Positions 39,005 through 50,339 of a DNA stretch of 64,000 nucleotides are shown piece after piece. This stretch comes from Cryptomeria japonica (lineage: Eukaryota; Streptophyta; Pinopsida; Cupressales; Cupressaceae): NCBI RefSeq assembly GCF_030272615.1, contig NC_081407.1:379833179-379897178 (forward strand), written 5' to 3'. The stretch's first letter is position 1. Each line of letters begins with the position of its first letter. Under the pieces are notes generated by a model. It ran no database searches. It worked only from the letters and a program-made list of their open reading frames with translations, and was not told the origin of the DNA. Both the position numbers and the translations under genes were made by a program.

Positions 39005-42000
39005 GGCTAAGGTGGATAGCTTAAGAGGAAAATTTGATGAGATGAGGATGCAAGAAGGAGAAAATATAGAAAAATATAACAAAAGAATAATGGATGTAGT
39101 AAATTCCATCACATGTGATAGAGGAAAGCTTGAGGAAGATGATTTGGTCAACAAAATCTTGAGAACCTTGCTACCACAATATGACATAAGGGTTTCTGCA
39201 ATTCAAGAACTCAGATCCTTGAGAACAGTTAGTGTTTCACTTGACTCACTGATCGGTAATCTAACTACCTTTGAACTGAGCAACTATGATAACAATGTAC
39301 CAAAGATTGATGTTGCCTTCAAAGCTTCCATGATACCTACACCAACAATGAGAAGAAAAGAAACCGGAAATAGTTCTACTACAAGAACCGGTCATTCTCA
39401 TGAATGTGACAACTTGTCATCTGAAGAACAGGAAGAAGATGAGATTGAAGCTCTATTAGCAAGAAGGCTGCCAAGATGAAAAGGAAAGTATAAAGGTAAA
39501 CTTCCCTTGAAGTGTTTCTCTTGCAATATAATAAGTCATATTGCATCCAGATGTCCTGACAATAATAGGAAGGATAATTTTAGAAGCTACAAAAACAAGA
39601 GCAAGAAGCAGTGATATCTTGTAGGAGTTACTAATGAAGAATCAGAAGGATCTGATGGAGATGGAATTGCATTTGTAGTGGTAAAGGAAGATAACATAGA
39701 GGAAACCGATATGGCACTGATCTCTAGTTCAAACCAGTGTGGAGACTGGGTAATTGACAGTGGTTGCACTCACCACATGATCGGTGATAGAAACAAATTC
39801 CTCAACATGGAGGACTGTAATGGAGGAACAATGAGATTCAGTAGTGATGCTCCTTGTGCAGTAAAAGATAAGGGATCTATAGCCCTAAATGATAATAAAA
39901 AAATTGTGAAGATGTTTATTGGGTAGAAGGGCTAAAATATAGTCTGTTAAGTGTTGCACAACTTGACAATAAGGGTTATCAGTTAGAGTTCAATGAAGGG
40001 ATATGCAAAATAAATGATAAATCAAAAAGTCTGATTGCTACCGGTAAACAAACTTTAGGAAATTTGTTCTACCTAGACTCCATTGTAGGAATTTTCCTAG
40101 TGGCAAAGGTAGAAGATAGTTGGATATGGAACAAAAGATTGTGTCATGTAAATTTTGATAGTATAGCAAAGGTTAGTAAAATGAAGTCTATCAGAGGTAT
40201 GCCTGCCATTATGAAACCTGAGAATGCTATGTGTAAAGAATGTCAACGAGGAAAGTTGATCGGATCTAGCTTCAATAGAAAATCTTATTCATCTGAGAAT
40301 GTGCTAGAATTAGTGCATACAGATTTGTGTGGTTCTATGAGAACTAAGAGTTTCTATGGGGACTGGTACTTCATGTTGTTTGTAGATGATTTCTCAAGAA
40401 TGATGTGGGTTGTGTTCTTGAAAGAAAAATATGAAGCCTTTCACATAATTAAGGTCTTCAAGGCTCAAGTAGAGAGAGGAACCAGTAAGAATCTGAAATG
40501 TCTGAGATCAGATAGAGGAGGAGAGTTCACCTCTCAAAATTTCATGAATTATTGTGAAGAACAGGGGATTATGAGAAAAATGTCTGCACCCAAAACACCT
40601 CAGCAGAATGGGGTTGTTGAAAGAAGGAACTGAACTCTGATTGATTATGCAAGGACTCCGATGATACCCAAGGATATTCCACATATCTTTTGGAGAGAAG
40701 GAGTAAGCATTATTGTGTATACCTTGAACCGGATACAAGTGAAGAAAGGGACAAATAAAACTCCCTATGAATTATGGTGTGGATACTCACCCAATGTGAC
40801 CTATTTCAAAGTATTTGGAAGCAGGTGTTATATTAAAAGGGATGCTTACTTTGGAAAGTTAGATCCCAAGAGTGATGAAGGAACCTTCTTAGGTTAATCC
40901 ATAAAGAGTAAAGCATATTGATGTTTGAACAAAAGGACCGGTAAGATTGTGGAGAGTGCCAATGTCAGAGTGGATGAGTTCTATGAGAAAAATGAATAGG
41001 ATAGCAAGAGTGAACCAAAGGATTATCAAGGATTCGAGTACACTATATCGGTCGAACCTGCTAAAGAGAATCCTATTGTAGCGGCAAATGAGGAAAAAAT
41101 GTGAAGTAGAACCTACACAATCGGTAGAAGAAGCTCTAAGAAACAAACTAGTATTAGCAAGGTATGTCAGAAACAATCACTCTGCTGACAATATTGTTGG
41201 TGACAAAGATGCAGGAGTATTGACTAGAAGAAGAGCAAGAGAGAATGCCTATCTGCTCTCCAAAATTGAGCCCAAAACAGCAAAGGAGGCTCTAAAAGAT
41301 GAAGACTGGATCAAACCCATGGAGGAGGAACTGGAGCAGATTGAGAAAAATGAAAGTTGGACTGTTGTGCCTAGACCGGAGAACAAAAATGTGATAGGCA
41401 CCAAATGGGTGTTTAGAAACAAAATGGATGAAACCGGTCAAGTAGTAAGAAACAAAGCAAGGTTAGTCTGCAAAGGGTATGCTCAGGAAGAAGGTTTAGA
41501 TTATGGAGAAACCTTTGCACTAGTGGCTAGGCTAGAAGGGGTCAGAATCTTACTTTCTTATGCTGCCTACAAGAAATTCAAAGTTTACCAAATGGATGTA
41601 AAATTGGCATTCTTGAATGGAGTTTTAGAGGAAGAAGTGTACATAGAGCAACCAGAAGGGTTTGCATCAGAAGATGGAAGAGATATGGTATGCAAGCTGA
41701 AAAATGCTCTGTATGAGTTAAAACAAGCACCAAGAGCTTGGTACGAGAGGCTGCACTCATATCTGTTAAGAATAGGGTTCATAAGAACCAATGACAATAG
41801 TAACTTGTACCTAAAAAATGGAGAAGAAGGAAAACATCTGATTGTAGAAATTTTTGTAGATGACATCATCTTTGCGGGAGATGATGAGATGAGCAAAGGT
41901 TTTGCAGATGAAATGAAGCAAGAATTTGAAATGTCCATGATCGGTGAAATAAAATTCTTCATCAGTCTGCAAGTATCTCAGCTAAAGAATGTTATATTAT

Positions 42001-42805
42001 TAGCCAGACCAACTACATAAGGGAGATATTGAAGACTTTTGGAATGGAAGATTCCAAACCTATTGGAACTCCAATGGTTATAGGTTGCAAGCTCTCCAAA
42101 AATGATGAGGCCAATGAAGTGAATGAGACACTTTACCGATCCATGATCGACAAGTTGCAGTATGGAGTGCACAATAGACCGGATATAGCACAAGCAGTTG
42201 GCTTGGTTGCTAGATTTGTTGCAAATCCAAAAGAGACACATATGGTGGTGGTCAAGAGAATATTTAGATACCTTAAGGGGACTAATGAGTATGGTCTCTG
42301 GTATACACATAAGGGATATTTCAAATTAAGTGTCTTCACCGATGTAGATTGGGCAGGGAACATTGATGACAGAAAGAGCACTAGTGGAGGTGCATTCATT
42401 CTTGGAGACAGAATTGTGTCGTGGACAAGAAAGAAACAAAATTGCATCTCTCAGTCCACAGTTGAGGCAAAGTATGTGGTTGTTGCAATCAACTATACAT
42501 AGGTAGTATGGATCAAGTAGATATTGGAAGGTGTCCAATAAAAGGTGGCTGAACCTGTGGTGATTCACTGTGACAACAAAAGTTCTATCAACATGTCCAA
42601 GAATCCGGTGATGCATTCCAAGGCGAAGCATATAGCTATCAAATATTACTACCTCAGGGAATAGGTTCAAGACAAGGAAGTAAGGTTGGAGTATATACCA
42701 ACAAAAGAACAGGTGGCAGATATCTTCACCAAGCCACTACCAAAGGACACTTTTGAATATCTCATAGGTAAGCTAGGGGTAATTCCCCTACATATTCTAA
42801 GGTGA
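39005..42805 (+). pseudogene. copia-2 gag-pol, 5'-truncated, frameshifted
   Basis: Starts inside Gag at a point matching LRGKFEDMRM of copia-1 (here LRGKFDEMRM). It continues with a degenerate knuckle (CFSCNIISHIASRC), protease (WVIDSGCTHHMIGD), integrase with all three catalytic residues (HTDLCG, RSDRGGEF, QQNGVVERR), RT ([22 protein letters not shown]) and RNase H, ending TGA at 42803-42805. Stops include 39477, 39612 and 40631. Frameshifts lie near 39900 (A-run), 41090 and 42000. This integrase is better preserved than that of copia-1. Confidence 0.9.
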
Positions 42806-43156
42806 GTAAATATCGAAACAACATCAATTCGGTATGATTTTCTTGAAAAATCTATGTATTTGGATTGATGATTATGGACTACTCCTGTTAGGGGGAGTTG
42901 TTAGTGCAGTTTGTGAAATAGGGTGTCTAGACTACACCTCTGGCATTGTTGTCAAAGGGGGAGAAGTTTGAATAGAGATGATGTAACATGAAGGAAGATG
43001 AAGATAGATGTGACAATGAAGTCAGAAGTAATATGAATGGAAGCTAGCTAAAAGGGGGTGTAAGATCATTACTCAAACATCGGCTCAGTAGAAGAAAAAG
43101 TGAGTGATTGCTAAAGAGGAATCAAAAGTGTTGCCATCAATGCCAAAGGAGGAGAT

Positions 43157-44786
43157 TGTTGGCATTGTGATTGTCCTTGATGTCAACTAGTATAGGATGG
43201 TTATCGGTATAAGAGATGTTTGTGCAGTACTGTTATTGTTGCCTACTTATATTGTTGCATACTTAATGAGATGTCTTTGATATTCACCGATAAGTGATAT
43301 TATAAAAAGTTAGTGTTGACTTGTGCAAGGACTGCAGACCGGTAAGTGATATGTTGGAAGTGCATTGTTTCCAACTGACAAGTGAGTTAGTGTAGAAGTG
43401 TCAACTGACAACTGGTGTGTTGAAGGATGTTTGGACTAGAAACAGCAGGACTCTGCACCGGATAAAGAAACAGTCACCATAAGAAGTAGTTGACATAATG
43501 ATGCGGTCACAGGAGTTGACTCAGACTAAAGTTTATTAGTCTTATGCATGACTAGAGCTCTCTAGATAGACAAGTGATCTGTTTTCTTAGTGATCAATGA
43601 CCAGTGGCAAAAGATAACAGAGTTACACCGGTGAATCGATGATACAAGTTGAAGGACGATATCTATCGGGAATCTTAGAGTAGTGACTGGTAAGCTAGAT
43701 GCGATGACCAAAGGTGAGTCAGTCATGATGAGATATCATCAAAAAAATGGATGGGGAAGTCTACTACAGTTAACAATCAGTTAAGGTGAGATTTGTGCAG
43801 ATTTTCCAATTCACATTAAAAAGATAGAACATGACCCAGAGGTTGGTGAAACTATGAGTTGTAGAGGTAGTTAAGGATGAGTCGTTGGTGAAATTGATGG
43901 AGAGCACGCAGTGAGAGTGTGGGAAGATTTGGAAAGTTTTGAGTTTCAAATTTATTGAGTTTTGTATAAAGGTTTCTGGCAAAAACTAAAAGGTTTGATC
44001 ATAAAATTTGCAAAGTGCAAATCCTGTGAGAGGCGATCCAATGTGCAGAGTGAAGAGTGAGGAAGTGCTAAGTGATTTAGCAAAGTAGAGTGTGTGTGAA
44101 GTATACTAGCAGAGTGTAGAGCCGAGGGTGTGACAAGAGAAATGACAGAGTGCAGAGTCAAGGGTGTGAGCAGAGAACCGACACAGTGTAGAGCCGAGGG
44201 TATGAGCAAAGAACTGGTGTAGTACAAAGCAGACACAACCGATGTAGAAAGAGTATGAGTTTCATTGTGATCTGATCAAGCTATCAATAGCTATTTCAGC
44301 AGATCAACTTCATGTTTCTTTCTAACCATTTCAACTCAAAATCCCTTAGCCGGGTGGACTTTAACAGGTCCCTTTGTAAAATCCCTCAACCGAGTGACAT
44401 CTTAATTGATGATCCTAAGTCCTTTAACAAGGCTACCTCTAACAGGGTAAAGGCACTAATAGGCCTTAAATAAAATCCCTTAACTGTGTGGCACCTAACA
44501 GTTTCTTTGTAATCTCCTAACAAGGATGGCTCCTCATCGGGCATACTCTAGAAGAGTGCAAATTTTGTGAGTTTCTACTCACACCGTGGTCTTCTCCCAT
44601 TTGGGTTTCGATGAGATAAATCTTGGTGTTATTGTGTATCTTTTCATGCATGCATGTTCTCCTGCAATAACTGTTTGTATTGATGAATATTAAGTTAGTG
44701 AAGTCTTGAGTAAAAAGGTTTTAATTCTATAAAACCGGTAAAGTTTTGGTTCACCCCTCCCCTCTCAACACTGGTTGGGACTAACA
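43157..44786 (+). repeat. copia-2 3' LTR
   Basis: 1630 bp, preceded by the tract AAAGGAGGAGAT. It holds several copies of GAGCCGAGGGTGTGA-like ~45-bp units (about 44040-44230), the CCCTTAAC-type hairpin run (44340-44560), and the CCGTGGTCTTCTCCC...GGGTTTCGATG block (44584-44612). It ends with CCCCTCTCAACACTGG and CTAACA. Confidence 0.9.
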
Positions 44787-45011
44787 TGTCACATAATAGC
44801 CATTAATGTTATTTAAGGACATGATAGATTGAATGAGGTATTTGAATATGACATGTTAAATGCTCTACTATAAGTGAGACTAAAAACATTTATAAGATGA
44901 TGAATGTTAAAAAGTCTTTAGAAAGAGAAAATTTTATAGGAGAAGAATGGGCCACTAAGTCATACTTTTCTTGCACACAAGAAATCTTATGAGAGGGATA
45001 AGTGTAATTCA

Positions 45012-46775
45012 TTAGAGCCTTACTTCTCGAAAAAGGGATTTTAGAATGAGTAGAAGATAAATTCTCATTTGTGTCACTGCAGGTGGGACATCTAAGTTTT
45101 TCAAAGCATCTTGTAACATCCCATGATAAGCAGGTGAAGTTTGAACCAAATCCCAAATATAAATCTTGGCAGGAGTAGCATTAAGTTGTTCAATGAGATC
45201 ATACTCCTTACTAAGAGTTTGTGATATACAAGGTGCTTGAGGAAGAATAGGTTGAGGATCAAGAAGAGAAATTAGGATAACCGGAGGAGGAACAGGTTTC
45301 CTATTGTTTCTTGTGTTGTAAGTATGAGAAACCGTATGATAACTCTCTCTAGTAATTTTCTTAGCATACTCATAAGGGCTTTTAGTAGGATAACCTCCTT
45401 GCATGGTAATAATAGGTTTCTTAGGAGTGCAAAAAGAATCATTAGCATAACCACCTTGAACCACTAAGCTAGGCTTATGTGGGGAATTTTGAGAAGGACA
45501 AGCACCTTGAACTGTGAAGAGGGGTTTATTAGGTGTTTCATTCACATGTATCAAACTGATTGAGGATGGTTTAGGAATATCAAATGTGTCCTTAGAAGAA
45601 AAATGAACAAGATTGTTGGAAGAATTGTTGATAGTCTCTCCTTGTACTAAAATGTTATCATGAATAAGACCAATTTTAGGAGAGAGACTAGAAGTAGGCA
45701 TTGATGTTTTAGGAAAGGTCATATCATCCTCTATCACCAAAGGATCTACATGGGGAATAAACTCTCTAGGAGAAGGATCAACATTACTCTTTAAAGTCTC
45801 ACCTTTGAGAGGGAGATCTTTGAAAAATATGTTAACCATCTTATCTTGAACTAGGGTATCCTTATGAGCAAAACCTAGTTGAGGAGAGGGAGATGCTTTA
45901 TTTTTAAAGGGAGAATGATTGAGATTCAAGGAAGATGAGATGCTATCAAGAGAGTTATCAATCATGATTTTATCCCCTTTGGCTAGGGTTCTCTCAAGGG
46001 GGAGAGAATAATCAACACCTTCTTCTAATGATTCATCACAAATAGTGAGGTTATCAGGAAAAGTATTATAAATATCTTGCACAAAGATGTCTTTATTTCT
46101 ATTGCCAATTTTGGGAGAAGAGATAACAGTGTTCATTAATTCTTCATCCTTAGGAAGGAGAGAATCACTACATGTATTTAAATCATCCTCTTTCCTCAAA
46201 ATGTCTTCAATAGGATCTTAGGGGAGAGAGCATTAAGGAAATTTATTATTATTTCATCTTCTTTCTCTAAGGCATCTTTAGGGGTAAGGAAAATTGTAGG
46301 ATAAAGGAAAGCATTTCTCATTAATGCATTATCTCTAGTGGGAATTTTATTGGAATAAAAAGAGAAAATTCCATCACTAGGAAAAGTAGGGACAATACCA
46401 TCTTCTTGCACAAAATAAACCTCATGAGGGGAGTACTCTTTAGGAGGGAGATGAACATCTTTCTCCAAAGATTCATGCTTAGGAAGGAGGTCTTTGGAAG
46501 AAGTGCTCATAACCTCTTCTTGCACTAGCATGCCCCCATTGGTAAGACCAAATTTAAGAGAAGATAAATAAGTGTCGATCAATACCTTTTCACTTAGAGA
46601 GACATCATATAAAGAAGGCAAAGTAACATTAAGAAAGGTGTTTATGACATCATCCTCTTCCTCTAAGATAGCTAGATGGGAAGGGCATATTTTAAGAGAA
46701 TTGTCAAGATCACTCTTCAAATCTTCATCCTTAGAGAATAGGAGAGCTTTGAAGGGGTTGGTAACAAATATTTAA
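45012..46775 (-). pseudogene. Giant element Gag-like / pre-protease gene with internal repeats
   Basis: Two minus ORFs (46196-46720 and 45012-46199) join across one frameshift near 46200, giving about 570 codons. The N-terminal ~400 residues are built of degenerate ~55-60-residue units (pattern PK.G....LVQ then S.DLLP..ESL). Three VQGGY units follow (TVQGACPSQNSPHK, VVQGGYANDSF, TMQGGYPTKSP). The C-terminus (YDLIEQLNATPAKIYIWDLV, QTSPAYHGMLQDAL) looks like the segment just upstream of the aspartic protease in plant gypsy polyproteins. The protease itself is not seen. It lies first after the primer site, as expected for gag. Confidence 0.65.
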
Positions 46776-47229
46776 GGCACTAAAATGTTATCATAGATAG
46801 GAGGAGGTTCTTTAGGAGATGGAAAATTTGAAACAAGGGAAGTTAACCCATTATCACATTTATGAAATGAATGCATCATGACAATAAATTTTCCTCATTC
46901 AAATGCTAACATATGCAAAAAAGAAGGAAATGTTCAATTTTAACCAATGCAAGCACTCTAAATGTTGATTTAGAAAATAAAATTTATAAGTGAAATGAGT
47001 TCCTAAATCAGATCTGAAATTAATGATCCAAATTAAGCTATCCACAAGTACAATTTTGAATTGAAAATTTTGGGTTTTAACAAAATTAACCTCTAATTTT
47101 TTTGAAATTTGCAAGAAATTGAAACTTGTAAATGTAAATTTGAATTTTAAATAGGGAAAAAAAAAAATTCATATCTAAGAACATAAATCAGAATTAAAGA
47201 AGGTTGAATTCACGTCGGGTTCACCAAAA
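46776..47229 (-). other. Leader of the giant element with primer-binding site
   Basis: AT-rich untranslated leader on the minus strand. The primer-site-like TGGTGAACCCGACGTG is at 47211-47226, three bases from the LTR edge at 47230. I could not assign the tRNA by eye. Confidence 0.65.
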
Positions 47230-49885
47230 TGTGGAGGCGGGAAAAACTAGGGTTTGATTGATCAACTAGACTAGGAAATGAAGAATGAAGCATAAATGAA
47301 CTTGAAATTGAATAAACTTGCAGATATGAAAGTGAGATATTGAAAGTATTAAAGAGGGAGGATTTTGGATGTGTACCTAATTCTGGAAACTGAGCCAAAC
47401 TAACCAAGACCAGGGTGCCACGCCACTGTCCCTGATGGACTGATAGAGAGTTGTAACTGAGAAACTACAAATTTAAGATCCTCAAGATGCAACCTATCAA
47501 AGTTCACTACAAAGTGGAGGGACCAAGGTGCCAAACCCCTTTCCTTGACATTTTTCTGCACTTTTGAGACTTCTAGGTGGTGTTGATGCCTTTTCTTGGT
47601 CCAAAACTGCCTTTGAGCACCTGTTCCCGCACCCACAACTGAAAAGGGAAGGTTTATGTGGCTATATAAGGTTTTTCCTTAGTCAAACCCTTGTGTTTGT
47701 TATTTCCACCTCCACAAATAGCCATTAATGTACTAAAAATGTGTGTGCTAGAACCTTGTGTGTATGCAAGATCCTAAAATGAAAGCAAACAATCTAGAGA
47801 AACCCTAAAGATTAAACCCTAAATGCTTGTAATTGAAAAAGTAAATTCTCTAAATCAATGATGAAAAGTGATGTAAAGCATGAATGTAAATATGAAATTT
47901 GATGTAAAGAAGCTCATACAAAGACATGAAAATAACATGAAATCATACCAATCCCCAAGGGAGAGATATTGCCACTAGATCTCCTATTACTCTTCAATGC
48001 CTTCAAGGCTCCTAATTGATGATGAATGCTTGACAAATTCTTGATGAATGTTGTTTAATTTTGTTGAAGACTCCACATAGGCCTCTCTTTCAGTACATAG
48101 AAGGCTCCTTGTGCTCCAAAAACCTACTCTTAGATTCTTAGATCCGATTTGATAGATCCTTCTTAGTTGCCTTCAAATGAAGAAAGAGAGCTCTTATGTA
48201 TCAAACCTTAGATCTTAATTTCAATATAATTTTGTCTTTAGGCTAACCTAGGAATTGAATTTCCTGCCAATATTTTGGGGTTAAGCATTATAATATCATA
48301 TAATTATGCTCTTGAAATTTCAGGAAAAAAGTCGAGGACCATGTGCACTCCCGCCATGGTCCAACCAACTTTTCACCAAATTTTCAGAGCCATTAGATAT
48401 ATGTTAGGCCCAATAAGGAAAGCTAATGTACTGAGAGGGGAGGGGTGAATCAGTACTTTAGAACTTTTCTTGAATAATAACTTTACTGTTATGCATAAAC
48501 CGAATAGTGCAGTAACATAAAATAAAGTTAAAACAAATAGGTAACAATCATACATGATTCACTCCATAACACATATATTTTGGTTATGCAGAAACTCTTG
48601 GTTAGAGAGAAAAACTGTGGTGGGGATGGCACCCACAACATCACTACTACAATAATAAAGAATGCTCGGTTAGAGCTGCATTTAACTATTTCTGATAGCT
48701 TACCCTGTTAGGAGTATCAAGATTTGTTAGATCTACCTTGCTAAAGGATTTTATAACATTTATTCTGAATGTTGCACCTGGTTAGAGGCTTTACAATTTA
48801 TAGACTTGGTTAGAGTCTTTTACCCTATTAAAGGTTTCTCTTTCAACTTCACAATATTACAATAAAATTATTACAAATATCTGCATCTTTGCATCTGAAA
48901 TATTATAGCAGATTCTATGTGCTCAGAATAAGATTACCTTGCTTATAGCATACCTCGGTAACCCATATAGTAACTCGGTAAACCCTTCTATTTATTTTGT
49001 TCTTCGACTGTTCTCTGAAAACCTTCTCGGTGACCTCTGTGTCTCTATGACAGTCTTCCTACATTCATACATGCACACACCTTGCTCTTAACTCGTGCTG
49101 TATAAATAGATCTCTTAAAATGGTGATCCAATTCATTGCTTCGATCTTACAAACAAGATTTATCGAATGAATAACTAAACAAAATATTTCATTGGTTAGA
49201 TTGATCTCAAAATAATACGCAATCTTTTGGTGCAATTTCCAATGTAATAACGGTTAGATATGCCTCGATCTTGTAACACATTTTCATATGCATGTCCAGG
49301 TTCAATGTATCTGGTAACATGTTTCACTCGGTGAATATCAACTCGGTGTGTCATCTTTACTGCTCGGTAGTCTCAAAAAGATACTCGGTAGATAGCTTGG
49401 TGTATACTATGTTCCGTAACTGCTTTCTTCTGTAACCGACTAGACTGTGCATACCAACTTCTCTGTGTGTATACCGACTGCATGATTCGGTAGTGCTAAC
49501 CGACTAGAATGTATAATATGACTTTGAATATAAAACTAATGGCAACTTGATAAGTAGTAACAAATATGATGATATTAGAGTGAATCCCAAAGTTACAACT
49601 TATTTTGAGGTGTTTTGATATACGAAATTGGAACTTAAAGGTCAAAATAGGACATAATTAGGGTTTATGATTAAATGATTTATTGGAGGAATAAAATAAA
49701 AAGAGGCACACTTAGGGTAAAGGGCCCAATTTTATGATGTATAAAGTGATGAAATGGGACTTTAGATTTAATTAAATTCTTAAAGGGAAATAAGAAATGC
49801 AAGATGCAAGACACACTAAGGTGGGTGTTAACCTATGTGTGAAATTGTAGCACCCTAGCAAGGGTGTACAATTTATGACACTTCA
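47230..49885 (-). repeat. Giant element 5' LTR, split by a solo LTR
   Basis: Pieces 47230-48400 and 49563-49885, about 1.5 kb joined. Starts TGTGGAGGCGGG and ends CACTTCA followed by CCTAT. Near 49620 it holds the uninterrupted version (GAAATTGG then AACTTAAAGG) of the site where the two-gene element sits in the partner LTR. Confidence 0.75.
48402..49562 (-). repeat. Solo LTR nested in the giant element 5' LTR
   Basis: 1161 bp, begins TGTTAGGCCC and ends GTAACA. The partner LTR (about 22014-22030) shows the unoccupied site TTAGATATGATGAT. Flanks GATAT and AATAT give an imperfect duplication. Minus orientation is shown by GAGAGGGGAGGGGTGAATCAG near its left edge and a degenerate minus-strand copy of the conserved block (48588-48624). 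Confidence 0.85.
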
Positions 49886-50324
49886 CCTATGTCTCATCGT
49901 CGCACACACTTTGAAATTCCAACGTCTCCTCGTCGAAAAAAGAGGAGCATGTCCTACATCTCATCATCGCACACACATCAAAATTATGGCTCCTCATTGA
50001 AAAAGAGGAATGTGTCCTACATCTCATCGTCGCACACACGTCGGAATTCCAACGTCTCCTCATCAAAGAAAAAGAAGTGTGTCCTATGTCTCATCATCAC
50101 ACACATGTCAGAATTCCAACATCCTGTTGTCAAAAAAACATGCCACTACTTCATAGAAATTTTTGACTTGGAGAAGTTGGATTTCCGACATGCGGCCCGT
50201 CATCAGAATTTCTGATGAAAAAAATAGTGACGGGGATTTTCTCCCGATTTCGTCAAAATTCAAACATTTTGTTGTCTGAACTCCAACAAACGCTCATCGG
50301 AAAACAACCCCAAATGTACTAGTG
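49886..50324 (+). mobile_element. CACTA-type element, right subterminal array and right terminus
   Basis: Three ~63-67-bp tandem units start TCTCATCGTCGCACACAC at 49892, 49959 and 50022, with a partial unit at 50089. Each holds a hairpin (CTCCTC...GAGGAG). The end at 50324, read on the minus strand, is CACTAGTACATTTGGGG, typical of CACTA termini. It is followed by CG-rich sequence with GACGGGCC/CCGTCA motifs. The matching left terminus was not found in the window. The 108-codon ORF here (49889-50215) is a by-product of the repeats. Confidence 0.7.
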
Positions 50325-50339
50325 TGGGACTTCAAATGC

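Larger units (their letters stand above)
38471..44786 (+). mobile_element. Ty1/copia LTR retrotransposon (copia-2), 5' deleted
   Basis: Perfect TGTCA duplications sit at 38466-38470 and 44787-44791. The 3' LTR is 43157-44786 (1630 bp, TGTTGGCA...CTAACA). The 5' LTR survives only as 38471 to about 38985. The rest of it, the primer site and the first part of gag are gone in one deletion. Gag, protease, integrase, RT and RNase H follow in copia order to 42805. It is clearly related to copia-1 in protein and in the PPT/LTR junction. Confidence 0.92.
20657..49885 (-). mobile_element. Giant LTR element (gypsy-type), ~15 kb net, hosting three insertions
   Basis: Two direct ~1.5-1.7-kb LTRs, each split by a later insertion, lie at 20657-29096 and 47230-49885. 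Outer flanks carry a perfect CCTAT duplication (20652-20656 and 49886-49890) inside a CACTA repeat array. A primer-site-like TGGTGAACCCGACGTG (47211-47226, minus) lies 3 nt inside the right LTR. A pyrimidine run (polypurine on minus, AAAGTGGGGGCTAAA) adjoins the left LTR at 29097-29112. The element therefore reads on the minus strand. The interior holds a Gag-like gene, an intron-bearing gene-like region and two tandem arrays. No protease catalytic site, RT or integrase was found, so it is probably non-autonomous, or its pol was lost. Confidence 0.75.

Noticed and set aside
49889-50215. 108-codon Ser/Arg-rich ORF
   Set aside because: Periodic residues follow the ~65-bp CACTA subterminal repeat; there is no independent coding evidence.
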